Of a stretch of DNA of 8,445 nt, positions 1 to 6,787 are shown piece after piece. The number at the start of each line of letters is the position of its first letter. The stretch's first letter is position 1. Under the pieces are notes generated by a model, which saw nothing but the letters and a program-made list of their open reading frames with translations, had not been told where the DNA came from and searched no databases. The position numbers and the translations under genes are program-made. This DNA comes from JAKORR01 sp964608495 (GTDB taxonomy: Bacteria; Armatimonadota; Zipacnadia; Zipacnadales; FEN-943): NCBI GenBank assembly GCA_964608495.1, contig CAZSOQ010000229.1, positions 1 through 8,445 of the forward strand, read 5' to 3'.

Positions 1-26
1 GCCTTCGGTCGGCCCCAGCCGAAGGC
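1..26 (-). terminator. Candidate transcription terminator hairpin
   Basis: An 8-bp perfect stem is visible: GCCTTCGG at 1-8 pairs with CCGAAGGC at 19-26, and a G-T wobble can extend it inward around an 8-nt loop. It lies 184 bp beyond the stop of the last minus-strand gene, with no gene between. The T-run that would confirm a Rho-independent terminator for minus-strand transcription would lie left of the window, so it cannot be seen. On the plus strand the hairpin is followed only by CTTCTGT, a weak U-tract. It could therefore end transcription from either side. Confidence 0.5.
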
Positions 27-131
27 CTTCTGTATGCCTTCACGCGCCCCGACCCTCTCTGCGCAGCTGGAACTCCTGCCACCTCTCCTCCCTTCCCTCC
101 CAACTCCCTGCCCCCACGCTTCGTGAATAGA

Positions 132-149
132 CCGGGCTACGCGCCCCGG
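132..149 (-). terminator. Weak hairpin closer to the end of the glycoside-hydrolase-like gene
   Basis: CCGGG at 132-136 can pair with CCCGG at 145-149. Read on the minus strand, the hairpin is followed by TCTATTC, a poor U-tract. It lies about 60 bp after the stop of the large gene. The stem is only 5 bp, so it may be chance in GC-rich DNA. The rest of 27-210 shows no gene and no other structure, only a pyrimidine-rich tract on the plus strand at about 80-118. Confidence 0.25.
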
Positions 150-210
150 ACTGCCGACCCACTGCCCGGCCCTGCACCGTTCCTCACGGCTTCGCCTGTC
201 CCCTGTGCCG

Positions 211-3087
211 CTACCTACCTGCCTCGGCCGCCACTTCCTCGGGCGCCAGAGCGCGCTTCCACAGCTTCACCTCGTCCAGCAAGCCGTGGAAGTACGCCGG
301 TGACTGCTGCCCTTGCTCGCCGCCCCAGGCCTCTCGGCCCAGGACGATCGGCTCGGGGTTGGGCGCGGGGCTCTCGTCAATCTCCTTGGCGGCCACTGCC
401 CGCCCGTTGAGGTACAGCACGATCTTCCGGCCCGCCTCGAGCGTCACGGCCACATGGCTCCACTTCCCGACCTCCAGCGCCGGCCCGGAGAAGTTGAAGG
501 GCCAGAACTTCTGACTTGTGCCGCATCCCTCAAACCGCAGCAGGCCGTCGCTGATGCCCAGCACGAAGGGCGAGGCAGTGTTGCCGATCCGCTTCGCGAC
601 GATCCCCCGCCGCGCCGTGGTCCGCTCGGGCAGGACCCAGGCCGCGATGGTGATCGAGGTCGGGTTGCAGCCCGCGCCATCATCCACGCGGAGGTAGCTC
701 TTCCCGTCAAGCCTGAGCGCCCGCCCTACCTTCCCCGGCGCGAAGGCCACGTCGCCCACGCCCACCGCCGTGAACCCGTTCCCCGAGGCATCCGGTACGC
801 CCTTGGCGTCGCCGTCCTCGAAGGACCAGTACATCAGGGGCGCCGTCGCGTCAATCCTGGCGATGATCGCCGCCTGACGGGCCATCCGCGCCATGCTCTC
901 GGCCCGTTGCACCAGCGCGAAGTGGTAGTTGACGAGCATCCCCTCGTCGCCGCGGTCGCGCACGCATTGCGCGTAGGTCTTCATGTAGCCGCGCGCCAGC
1001 TCCAGGCCCTTATCCGCCAGCTCGGCGGCGGCCGTCATCGCCTCGGGCGAAGCGGAGCCCTGAGCCTCTGCCGCCGCCAGCGTCTGCATGGTGTCCAGGT
1101 GTACCAGCGCGCACTGGCATCGGTTGGCGAGGTACTCGGCCCGGCCCTTCGCCCCGGCCGCCACCGGGGCCCCCGCCAGCTCGGCGAAGCGGTCTCGCGC
1201 GTCGGCGTAGAGCCCCCTGGCGGCGTCAAGGTGCTCCTGGGGGTACCCGAAGCCGTTCCTGAAGCGCCCCTCGTAGCAGAAACCGACGTTGAACAAGTGC
1301 GCCCGGCAGTATAGCGTGGCCTGCTCGAGCGCCTCGTAGGCCCTGCGCGCCGCGCCGACCTGCTCGCGCCCGTAGAGCCGCGCCAGGTAGCCCTCCAGCC
1401 ATTCCTCATAGCCCCGGCCATCTCGCCAGGGCGCCTCGGCCAGCGCCGCCGCGTCCGCTTCCAGCCCCGACACCCGCCAGTGGTTGGCCACGAGCGTCTC
1501 CAGCGGCAGCTCCCGCGCGCTGGTCACGCAGTCGTAAACCGACCGCGGCCAGGTCTGCGGCAGGAACATGGACCCGTCGAACTCGATCCAGCTCATCACG
1601 CCGAGGCGGAGGTCCGCGCCCTTGAGGGCCTGCCATGTGGGCATCTGGTCGGCCGTCCCGCGCGCCCCGTAGTCCACCATGAGCTGCAGCCGGCTCCCCG
1701 CCGGCATCATCGCCCGCAGCGCTGGGACGCACAGCGCCACGGCCGCGGCGTGGGGCAGGTAGATCCCGACGGCGCCTTCCTTGGCCTCTCGCCGCATCCG
1801 CTGGGCCACACGAGCGTCCGCCAGCACATCCAGCGCCAGGTCCACGTACCTCAGGGTCGAGACAACCGGCCGGTAGAGCCCCTTCTCCAGCGCCGCGGCG
1901 GCCTCGGGCGCGTTGTAGGGCGTGAGGTTCACGCCCGCGTCCCTGGCCCCAGCGAAGCGCGCCTCATCCTCCGGGTCGAAGGGTATGCCGTATTTGCCAC
2001 ACAGACGCCTCAGCTCGGCCTTGAGGTCCAGTTCCGCCGGTGCGTCGCTGCTCCCCTCGACTGAGATGAGCTGGTACTCATCGGCCCGCGGATAGGCGTC
2101 CATGCACGCCAGCAGCCGCGCCACGGTCAGGTCGCGCATCAGGGCGTCCCGGCCGCCGGCCTCCTGCTCCCACTCGCCCAGGTGACCCGCGATGTCCCCC
2201 GGCGGCGACAGGGGCTCGAAGGACACCGCGACCTTCATGCCGCGGTGCTTCGCCCGGTCCATGACGGCCCGCATCCGCTCCTCGGTCTTGCGGTACAGCT
2301 CCTCGCCCTGCTCCATGCCCTCGAGCTCGGGCGGGAAGTACTGGGCCCGGTTGCGCACCAGCCTCCGCCCGATCATGTCCTCGGGCAAGAGGTACTTGCC
2401 GCCGAACAGGTGGGTGCCGACGAAGTAGGTGCCGCTGGTGGTCTTCGCGCCGCGGTACTCGAAGCGGAACCACGGATGGGTCGAGTAGAAGTGGAACATG
2501 AGGTAGTTGAGCTTCATCCGTGCCATGCGGTCCACCCAGTCGAGGAACTCCGATAGGGGGTAGGAGGACTGGTCCATGGGGAAGTTGAGGTGGAGCCGTA
2601 GCCCGCGCTCGGGGATGGAGGGCTTGCGGCGCACTTGCAGGCCCGTCAGGTCGAGCCGCGGGCGCCGGTCGGGCAGAATCTCGCCTGAGAACTCGAAGAT
2701 CACACCGAGCCGCTCCAGCAGCTCGTAGGTCGCCCACAGCACGGCTTGCGGCGATCCGCCGGTCACGGCCACGGCCGGCGCGCCGCCGGCCCTGCCACTC
2801 CAGACGAGGATCTCCTGCTCCTCGAGGTCGCCGGGCAGTCGTGGGGTGAAGGTCCGCAGGGCCGAGTTGGACGCCGTCGTGCCCACGAGGACCCTCGCGC
2901 CGTCCCCGTCGCCGGACGCGATGGGCTCCTCGGTCAGCCGAGGCAGGTAAGCGCGAAGCTCTGACAGGGCATAGGTCTCCAGCGCCGAGGGCCGGCTGCC
3001 GCCGGCAAGCCTGATCGGTGCACAGGAGCCGGTGGGGCACAGGGCCGCGAACAGAAGACTGAGCAGGGCCACCCAGCGCGCGTGCAT
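211..3087 (-). CDS. Secreted GH67/GH20-type glycoside-hydrolase-like protein with C-terminal LamG domain
   Basis: A large exported protein of 958 residues, probably acting on carbohydrate outside the cytoplasm. The start at 3087 is chosen because GGGAGGG lies 6 nt upstream and a signal peptide follows at once: a short basic N-terminus, a hydrophobic core at about 6-17, and a likely signal peptidase I site after Ser-Cys-Ala at 21-23. Residues 24-145 resemble the alpha/beta N-terminal domain found before GH67 and GH20 catalytic barrels, including the GGSPQAVLWATYELLERLGV stretch. Residues about 157-560 look like a (beta/alpha) barrel opening with IPERGLRLH. Candidate acidic residues are E344 (ISVEGSSD) and E502 (MSWIEFDG). 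About 560-745 is helical. Residues 750-958 are a LamG/concanavalin-like jelly roll (YWSFEDGD, DASGNGF, SITIAAWV, WSHVAVT, GLLDEVKLWKRAL). The family assignment rests on fold-like motifs; enzymatic activity is inferred and the substrate is unknown. The gene lies 166 bp downstream of the sugar isomerase gene. Confidence 0.85.
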   Translation of the reverse strand: MHARWVALLSLLFAALCPTGSCAPIRLAGGSRPSALETYALSELRAYLPRLTEEPIASGDGDGARVLVGTTASNSALRTFTPRLPGDLEEQEILVWSGRAGGAPAVAVTGGSPQAVLWATYELLERLGVIFEFSGEILPDRRPRLDLTGLQVRRKPSIPERGLRLHLNFPMDQSSYPLSEFLDWVDRMARMKLNYLMFHFYSTHPWFRFEYRGAKTTSGTYFVGTHLFGGKYLLPEDMIGRRLVRNRAQYFPPELEGMEQGEELYRKTEERMRAVMDRAKHRGMKVAVSFEPLSPPGDIAGHLGEWEQEAGGRDALMRDLTVARLLACMDAYPRADEYQLISVEGSSDAPAELDLKAELRRLCGKYGIPFDPEDEARFAGARDAGVNLTPYNAPEAAAALEKGLYRPVVSTLRYVDLALDVLADARVAQRMRREAKEGAVGIYLPHAAAVALCVPALRAMMPAGSRLQLMVDYGARGTADQMPTWQALKGADLRLGVMSWIEFDGSMFLPQTWPRSVYDCVTSARELPLETLVANHWRVSGLEADAAALAEAPWRDGRGYEEWLEGYLARLYGREQVGAARRAYEALEQATLYCRAHLFNVGFCYEGRFRNGFGYPQEHLDAARGLYADARDRFAELAGAPVAAGAKGRAEYLANRCQCALVHLDTMQTLAAAEAQGSASPEAMTAAAELADKGLELARGYMKTYAQCVRDRGDEGMLVNYHFALVQRAESMARMARQAAIIARIDATAPLMYWSFEDGDAKGVPDASGNGFTAVGVGDVAFAPGKVGRALRLDGKSYLRVDDGAGCNPTSITIAAWVLPERTTARRGIVAKRIGNTASPFVLGISDGLLRFEGCGTSQKFWPFNFSGPALEVGKWSHVAVTLEAGRKIVLYLNGRAVAAKEIDESPAPNPEPIVLGREAWGGEQGQQSPAYFHGLLDEVKLWKRALAPEEVAAEAGR

Positions 3088-3147
3088 GGCGAACCCTCCC
3101 GTGGCGTGGTGATGCGGACGGCGCGCAGGGCCAGGCCGCGCATCCAC

Positions 3148-3174
3148 CGGGCCCCAAAGCCCGCCCCTGGGCGG
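3148..3174. repeat. Overlapping inverted repeats in the leader of the glycoside-hydrolase-like gene
   Basis: Two short inverted repeats share bases. CGGGC at 3148-3152 can pair with GCCCG at 3159-3163, and CCGCCC at 3161-3166 can pair with GGGCGG at 3169-3174 with a 2-nt spacer. They lie in the 166-bp gap upstream of the large exported gene and cannot form together in full. They could be an operator or an RNA structure in the leader, but such repeats are common by chance at this GC content. Confidence 0.25.
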
Positions 3175-3253
3175 ACCCGTAAGCTGCCCGCGCCGTGGCC
3201 GACGTCTCCCGAGGGCGGCATCGGCCCAAGCGCCGAGGGCGCGGCCGGCCGCC

Positions 3254-4093
3254 TCAGAGAGTGCGCAGGAAATCCACCGCCGTCTGGATGTCCCTGACCG
3301 GGTCGTCGCCGACCTCGCGCTCGATGGCGTAGTAGCCGTCGAAGCCGTGCTTGCTCAGGTTCGCAGCGAACCTCTCCCACTCCACCTGCCCCTCGCCCAG
3401 CGGGACTTCCTTCCGCGTGCCGTCGTCCCAGGCTCGCGCGTCCTTGGCGTGTACGTGAACCACGTAGGGCCCGAGCAGGTCCGCGCCCTCGACCGGCATG
3501 AACTTGTCCCAGGCGGCCTGCCGGTCGTACTCGACGCCGGTCCGCTGGGCCAGCGCCGGCGGCCACAGGATCAGGTTTGCCGGGTCATAGTTGACGCGGA
3601 TGGCCTCGCTGCCCACCGTCTCGATGAGACGCTGGACCACGAGGGGCGGCTCGGGCCCGGTCTCGATTGCCAGGCAAGCCCCGACCTTCTCGCCGTGCCG
3701 CGCGATCTGCTCACAGTGACGCACGAAGCGCTCCCAGTGCGGATGGCTTGTGTCCTCGGGCATGACGCCGATGTGGGCCTGCCAGATGCCGCACTCCAGG
3801 TCCGCGGCCATCTCGAGGAAGCGCTCGCCGCGCTCGAGGTGTCCGGCCACGTCCTCGTCGCCCAGGTCCACCTCGCCGCCCCATCCGGACACGGCCGAGA
3901 TCTCGAGCCCCAGGCTGCGAACGTGGTTCACCAAGTCCTGGCGCGCCGCCCCCTGGCAGTTCTCGGGCGAGAAGATCCCGCCACTGATGCCGATGTGCAG
4001 GCCATCGGCCCCCATCTCCTTGGCCTTCTCCATGCCCGCATAGGGCTCCATCCGCAAGCTGCCGAGCATGATCGCAATCTTCAGGTTAGGCAT
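3254..4093 (-). CDS. Sugar phosphate isomerase/epimerase (xylose isomerase-like TIM barrel)
   Basis: A 279-residue cytoplasmic protein of the xylose-isomerase-like TIM barrel (AP endonuclease 2) superfamily, whose members isomerise or epimerise sugars and related polyols. Family marks are the first strand LKIAIMLGSL with MEKAKEMGADGLHIG, a probable metal ligand E144 in LAIETG, D170 in NYDPAN, H213 and H215 in VHVHAKD, and E258 in GYYAIERE. PLGEGQVEWERF at 231-242 is also typical. The length is normal and there is no signal peptide. ATG at 4093 is preferred because GGAG lies 9 nt upstream. The alternative ATG at 4102 has GGAG directly abutting it, which is too close. The gene follows the 279-residue unknown gene by 35 bp and precedes the exported hydrolase-like gene, which fits use of the sugar released outside. 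The exact substrate cannot be told from sequence. Confidence 0.9.
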   Translation of the reverse strand: MPNLKIAIMLGSLRMEPYAGMEKAKEMGADGLHIGISGGIFSPENCQGAARQDLVNHVRSLGLEISAVSGWGGEVDLGDEDVAGHLERGERFLEMAADLECGIWQAHIGVMPEDTSHPHWERFVRHCEQIARHGEKVGACLAIETGPEPPLVVQRLIETVGSEAIRVNYDPANLILWPPALAQRTGVEYDRQAAWDKFMPVEGADLLGPYVVHVHAKDARAWDDGTRKEVPLGEGQVEWERFAANLSKHGFDGYYAIEREVGDDPVRDIQTAVDFLRTL

Positions 4094-4128
4094 TGGGAGC
4101 ATCTCCGTGTTCGCTCAGGATCGCAGCG

Positions 4129-4968
4129 CTAGCACGCGCTTTGCGGCAACTCCAGGTACTGCCTCAGGCGCGTCCCGGCCCACCGCCAGTGGTGCTCCGC
4201 CTGGCGCAGGGCGTCGTAGATGACACCCCAGTGGGACGCGTCGAGCGCCGGGCTCTGCCCACCGGGCGCCCCCGCCACCAGATGCGCCGTCATCACGTAG
4301 GCCGCCGCGCAGTCAAAGTTCCCGGCCGCCGCAGCCAGGCGCTCCTTCGCCCCTCGGTCGCCCGGCGCCTCGCCGTGGAGGCATCCCACGGCCTGGCCCG
4401 CCAGGAAGAGCTGGGCCGCCACATGTTCGGCGAAGCTCCCCAGCCATCCTGCCGCCCGCGGCCGGAGCGCGACATCCCCCTGCGAGGCCCTGGCCAGCGC
4501 CCGGCGCAGACTCTGGACGGCTGCCGGGCCGGCGTCCAGGGGGCCCTCGCGTCCCGCTACGGTCCTTCCCTCGCTAGCCGCCACGATCCTCCTCAGGATC
4601 TCACCGGGCTTCGGTTCGGGCTGTGGTTGCTCCGCCGCGCGGACGACCAGCAGCCGCTCCACCGAGCTCCAGGGACACAGGACCTGTGCGCCGCTCTCCA
4701 GCGCCTGCCGGGCCTCCTGCGTATCCGCGGTCCAGGCCGTCGTCGCGCCGCCCGCCTCGGCCAGGGCAGCGAGGGGATCGCCCTCGGGCGCCAGGGGCAC
4801 CAGCTCCTGCGCCGACAGCGCCGGGCTGAAGTAGACCAGGGGGCACTGACCGCTCGCCGCGGCAAGCACGGCCAGGGGACGGGGCTCCAGGCCCAGATCG
4901 CTCAGGGCCTGCCGCACAAGCCGCGCCGGCTTGAGGCTCGCGCTCTCGAGCAGCCCGCTCAGCTGCAA
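4129..4968 (-). CDS. Hypothetical protein, unknown family, coupled to the upstream dehydrogenase
   Basis: A 279-residue protein whose family I do not recognise. The start is TTG at 4968, with AGGAG 9 nt upstream inside the last codons of the dehydrogenase. That gene stops only 5 bp before the TTG, so translation is probably coupled. Residues about 32-108 alternate beta-strand-like and helix-like segments (LVYFSP, GATTAWTADTQEARQALESG, QVLCPW), as in a Rossmann-like or barrel fragment. A Pro/Glu-rich break follows at 113-121. Residues 122-279 look mostly helical and contain scattered His and Trp (H182, H198, H229, H246, W247, H259, H260, W261), which could bind a metal or cofactor. There is no signal peptide or membrane segment. 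Tight packing with the oxidoreductase suggests a shared pathway, but no function can be assigned. Confidence 0.75.
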   Translation of the reverse strand: MQLSGLLESASLKPARLVRQALSDLGLEPRPLAVLAAASGQCPLVYFSPALSAQELVPLAPEGDPLAALAEAGGATTAWTADTQEARQALESGAQVLCPWSSVERLLVVRAAEQPQPEPKPGEILRRIVAASEGRTVAGREGPLDAGPAAVQSLRRALARASQGDVALRPRAAGWLGSFAEHVAAQLFLAGQAVGCLHGEAPGDRGAKERLAAAAGNFDCAAAYVMTAHLVAGAPGGQSPALDASHWGVIYDALRQAEHHWRWAGTRLRQYLELPQSAC

Positions 4969-4973
4969 GGGCG

Positions 4974-5996
4974 TCAGCTCCTCATCGTGACCGCCGCCGG
5001 CAGGTCGAGGACGGTCACCAGCCCGGGGCGCGCCTTCTCGACGAGAGGGATCGTGTTGGCAACGACCGCGGCCGTCGCCAGGTCCCCGTGGAATCCAGGC
5101 GAGACCGTCATACGCACGGGCGGCAGGCTCTCCATGACCAGGCTGTCGTGCTCGTCGTCCTCCTCCAGGGCCATGCGCAGCCGCATCTCGATAGCGACGC
5201 CATCCACGGCGAGGAAGGCGTGGTGCTGGACGCCTCGCACCTGCCCGGGACCCGCCCGCACGTGCTCGGTCTCGATGGGCCGGTCGGCCACGACCGGCCT
5301 CAGCTCCTCACGGATCCCGCCGGCGTCCCAGGACAGCCCGAGGCCCTCGGCGATGAGGCACACCGACTCCGCCAGTCCCACGTGGCCCACCTGCCCCTTG
5401 GCCGCCAGCTCGTTGAAGGCCTCGACGGCCATGCCGCAGCCGATCTTCCGCTGGAGCGACCCGCGCCGGCGCGAGGCGTTGACCACGCGCTCGACGAACA
5501 CCGACCTGATGTCCACGACCGCGCGGGACGCGACCACGGGGAGCATGTCCATCACGAAGCCCGGGTTGACGCCCGTGCCGAGCACGGAGACGCCATGGGC
5601 CTTGGCGAGTTCGTCCAGCTCGTCGGCCACCTGGGGCGCGCGCAGCCACGGGAAGCTCAGCTCCTCGCAGGTCGAGACGACGTTCAGCCCGCGCTCGACG
5701 AGGCGCTTGACCTGGCCGGCCACGGCGACCGTCTGCGAGCCTGTCGCCAGCACAGCGACCGTCGGATTGCAGGCCGACGCAGCCACGTAGTCCCACGCCT
5801 CGTCCAGGCTCGCGATGACCGGCTGCTCGGCGACGCTCGGGGGCAGGCCGTCGGCGAACTCCCCGGCGAAGCGTCCCGCCAGGTGCTCGGCCGAGTCAAG
5901 CAGAAGCACCGGCTCGGCTCGGCCGGTGCTTGCTGCTCTTCGCAGAATCTCCACCCCTACAGGTCCCAGACCCACGTGTACTGTCCGGATTGCCAC
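4974..5996 (-). CDS. Dihydrodipicolinate reductase-like / 2,4-diaminopentanoate dehydrogenase-like oxidoreductase
   Basis: A 340-residue cytoplasmic NAD(P)-dependent oxidoreductase. The N-terminal Rossmann fold shows VGLGPVG (GxGxxG at residues 9-14). Residues 76-112 carry the pattern of a DapB-type nucleotide domain (TVAVLATGS, VERGLNVVSTCEELSFPWL). GTGVNPGFVMDMLP at 140-153 is the signature I associate with the DapB-like family that includes 2,4-diaminopentanoate dehydrogenase of ornithine fermentation. At 340 residues it is longer than true DapB (about 250-270), so it is unlikely to be the lysine-pathway enzyme. The start is GTG at 5996, with only a weak purine-rich site (GAGAGAG) upstream and no better in-frame choice. 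It begins 17 bp after the secreted paralogue gene and ends 5 bp before the next gene. No ornithine aminomutase or thiolase genes are nearby, so the substrate is open. Confidence 0.85.
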   Translation of the reverse strand: MAIRTVHVGLGPVGVEILRRAASTGRAEPVLLLDSAEHLAGRFAGEFADGLPPSVAEQPVIASLDEAWDYVAASACNPTVAVLATGSQTVAVAGQVKRLVERGLNVVSTCEELSFPWLRAPQVADELDELAKAHGVSVLGTGVNPGFVMDMLPVVASRAVVDIRSVFVERVVNASRRRGSLQRKIGCGMAVEAFNELAAKGQVGHVGLAESVCLIAEGLGLSWDAGGIREELRPVVADRPIETEHVRAGPGQVRGVQHHAFLAVDGVAIEMRLRMALEEDDEHDSLVMESLPPVRMTVSPGFHGDLATAAVVANTIPLVEKARPGLVTVLDLPAAVTMRS

Positions 5997-6013
5997 TGGC
6001 TCTCTCTCGGCGC

Positions 6014-6481
6014 TTAGATTGGGAACTTGATGTTGGCCGACACGCCCACTCCGCCGACACCCTTGACCGTGTCGGTCTCGGCCTTGCTGGCCGTGATGGG
6101 GATCAGGGCCACGCCGCGCAGCCTGCCGATGCCGAGCTCCACCTCGGCGCAGGCCTGGACCTTGGCGACCTGGGTGGGCGGCCCCATTACCTGCACGGCG
6201 CCCACCGCGGTGCCTCCCTTGCCCACTCGCACCACGGGAACCACCTTGGTCGCGCCCTCGATGGCGGCGTCATGTTGGCTCAAGGTCGTGTTGATGAACT
6301 TGTCTATGTCGGGCCCGAACCTGGTGACGACCCAGCCGATGCCGAAGATCTTCACGAGGTCTCCCACCGCGCCACCCAGGTCCAGGGCGCTGACTTGAGC
6401 CGGTGGCACGCCGAGGCCCAGCACGAAGGCCCAGACGACCAGGGTCGCCACTCCGATTATGCTTGCCTTGCCTGATAGCAT
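6014..6481 (-). CDS. Secreted small protein with C-terminal domain shared with its upstream neighbour
   Basis: A 155-residue exported or membrane-anchored protein of unknown function. ATG at 6481 is well supported by AGGAGGGG 7 nt upstream. Residues 8-24 are hydrophobic, and Val-Ser-Ala at 30-32 fits a signal peptidase I site, leaving a mature start LDLGGAVGDLVK. Residues 40-75 contain a second partly hydrophobic stretch (FGIGWVV) and an amphipathic region. Residues 79-155 form a compact domain (VVPVVRVGKGG, VGAVQVMGP, VALIPIT, GVGGVGVSANIKF) that aligns along its whole length with the small domain encoded at 6533-6760. I have a general impression of similar uncharacterised proteins in other bacteria but cannot name the family. 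The gene lies 48 bp after that neighbour and 17 bp before the dehydrogenase, so it is probably in the same transcript. Confidence 0.8.
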   Translation of the reverse strand: MLSGKASIIGVATLVVWAFVLGLGVPPAQVSALDLGGAVGDLVKIFGIGWVVTRFGPDIDKFINTTLSQHDAAIEGATKVVPVVRVGKGGTAVGAVQVMGPPTQVAKVQACAEVELGIGRLRGVALIPITASKAETDTVKGVGGVGVSANIKFPI

Positions 6482-6529
6482 CTATCTTCCCCTCCTGACG
6501 TGCAGTAGGTATCGCCGGCTCGCGGCGCC

Positions 6530-6745
6530 CTAGAAGCGGTACTTGGCCAGGCCCACTACGCCCACGCCCTGGATCCGCTGCAGGGTCTGACCCGGCACCT
6601 TGGTGGACACGGGCACGTACAGCTCGATCTCGAGCGTCTTCTCGTAGTGGGTCTCAAGGGCGGCCACCGCCTGCACCATATCCACTCGGCTCTTGGGGCC
6701 CTTCACCCGCGCCATCCCCAGTTGCTTGCCCTCGCCGAGGCTCAC
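6530..6745 (-). CDS. Small domain-only ORF, paralogous to the next gene; possibly the 3' half of a split gene
   Basis: A 71-residue frame from GTG at 6745, the first possible start after the TAG of the upstream gene. An AAGGA lies 10 nt upstream, which is usable but not strong. The residues (VSLGEGKQLGMARVKGP, VQAVAALE, ELYVPVST, IQGVGVVGLAKYRF) match the C-terminal domain of the 155-residue neighbour: G-K/E-G, A-V-x-G-P, V-Q-A, P-V/I and G-V-G-V line up in order. The frame is open upstream to the TAG at 6785-6787, and the domain's first strand (EKDVLIV) lies upstream of the GTG, so translation from GTG would remove part of it. There is no signal peptide if it is translated alone. It is either a separate small protein or the detached C-terminal domain of the upstream anchored protein. 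Function unknown. Confidence 0.6.
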   Translation of the reverse strand: MSLGEGKQLGMARVKGPKSRVDMVQAVAALETHYEKTLEIELYVPVSTKVPGQTLQRIQGVGVVGLAKYRF

Positions 6746-6784
6746 GATGAGGACGTCCTTCTCGGTGTAGGGCTCGGGGGGCTG

Positions 6785-6787
6785 CTA
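6785..6787 (-). other. In-frame TAG separating two apparently continuous coding parts
   Basis: The codon ends the 189-residue anchored protein, but the same frame stays open for 84 more codons to the next TAG at 6530-6532. The linker is Pro/Glu-rich on both sides: PEPAPPEPTQPTEGG precedes the stop and QPPEPYTEKD follows it. The next codon is CAG, so the context is UAG-C, which is known to be relatively leaky. TAG also ends four other frames here (thi4, 6530, 4129, 211), so wholesale recoding of TAG is unlikely. Confidence 0.7.

Noticed and set aside
80..118. Pyrimidine-rich tract as a regulatory or triplex-forming element
   Set aside because: It is short and irregular, with no mirror symmetry or repeat unit, so it is treated as biased intergenic sequence.
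3022..3087. Lipoprotein signal (Thr-Gly-Ser-Cys at residues 19-22) in the large exported protein
   Set aside because: The lipobox lacks the usual Leu/Val at -3, and Ser-Cys-Ala fits a signal peptidase I site at least as well.
3241..3252. 12-bp perfect palindrome GCGGCCGGCCGC just after the isomerase stop
   Set aside because: With a minimal loop only a 4-bp stem remains and no T-run follows. Such GC palindromes arise often by chance here.
4093..5790. A 565-codon open frame on the plus strand
   Set aside because: It lies antisense to the dehydrogenase and the unknown gene. Its product is Arg/Pro/Ser-rich with no recognisable motif. Long antisense frames are expected at this GC content.
6785..6787. 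TAG as a reassigned sense codon (for example pyrrolysine)
   Set aside because: TAG also ends four neighbouring frames at sensible protein ends, and no suppressor tRNA or related gene is in the window.
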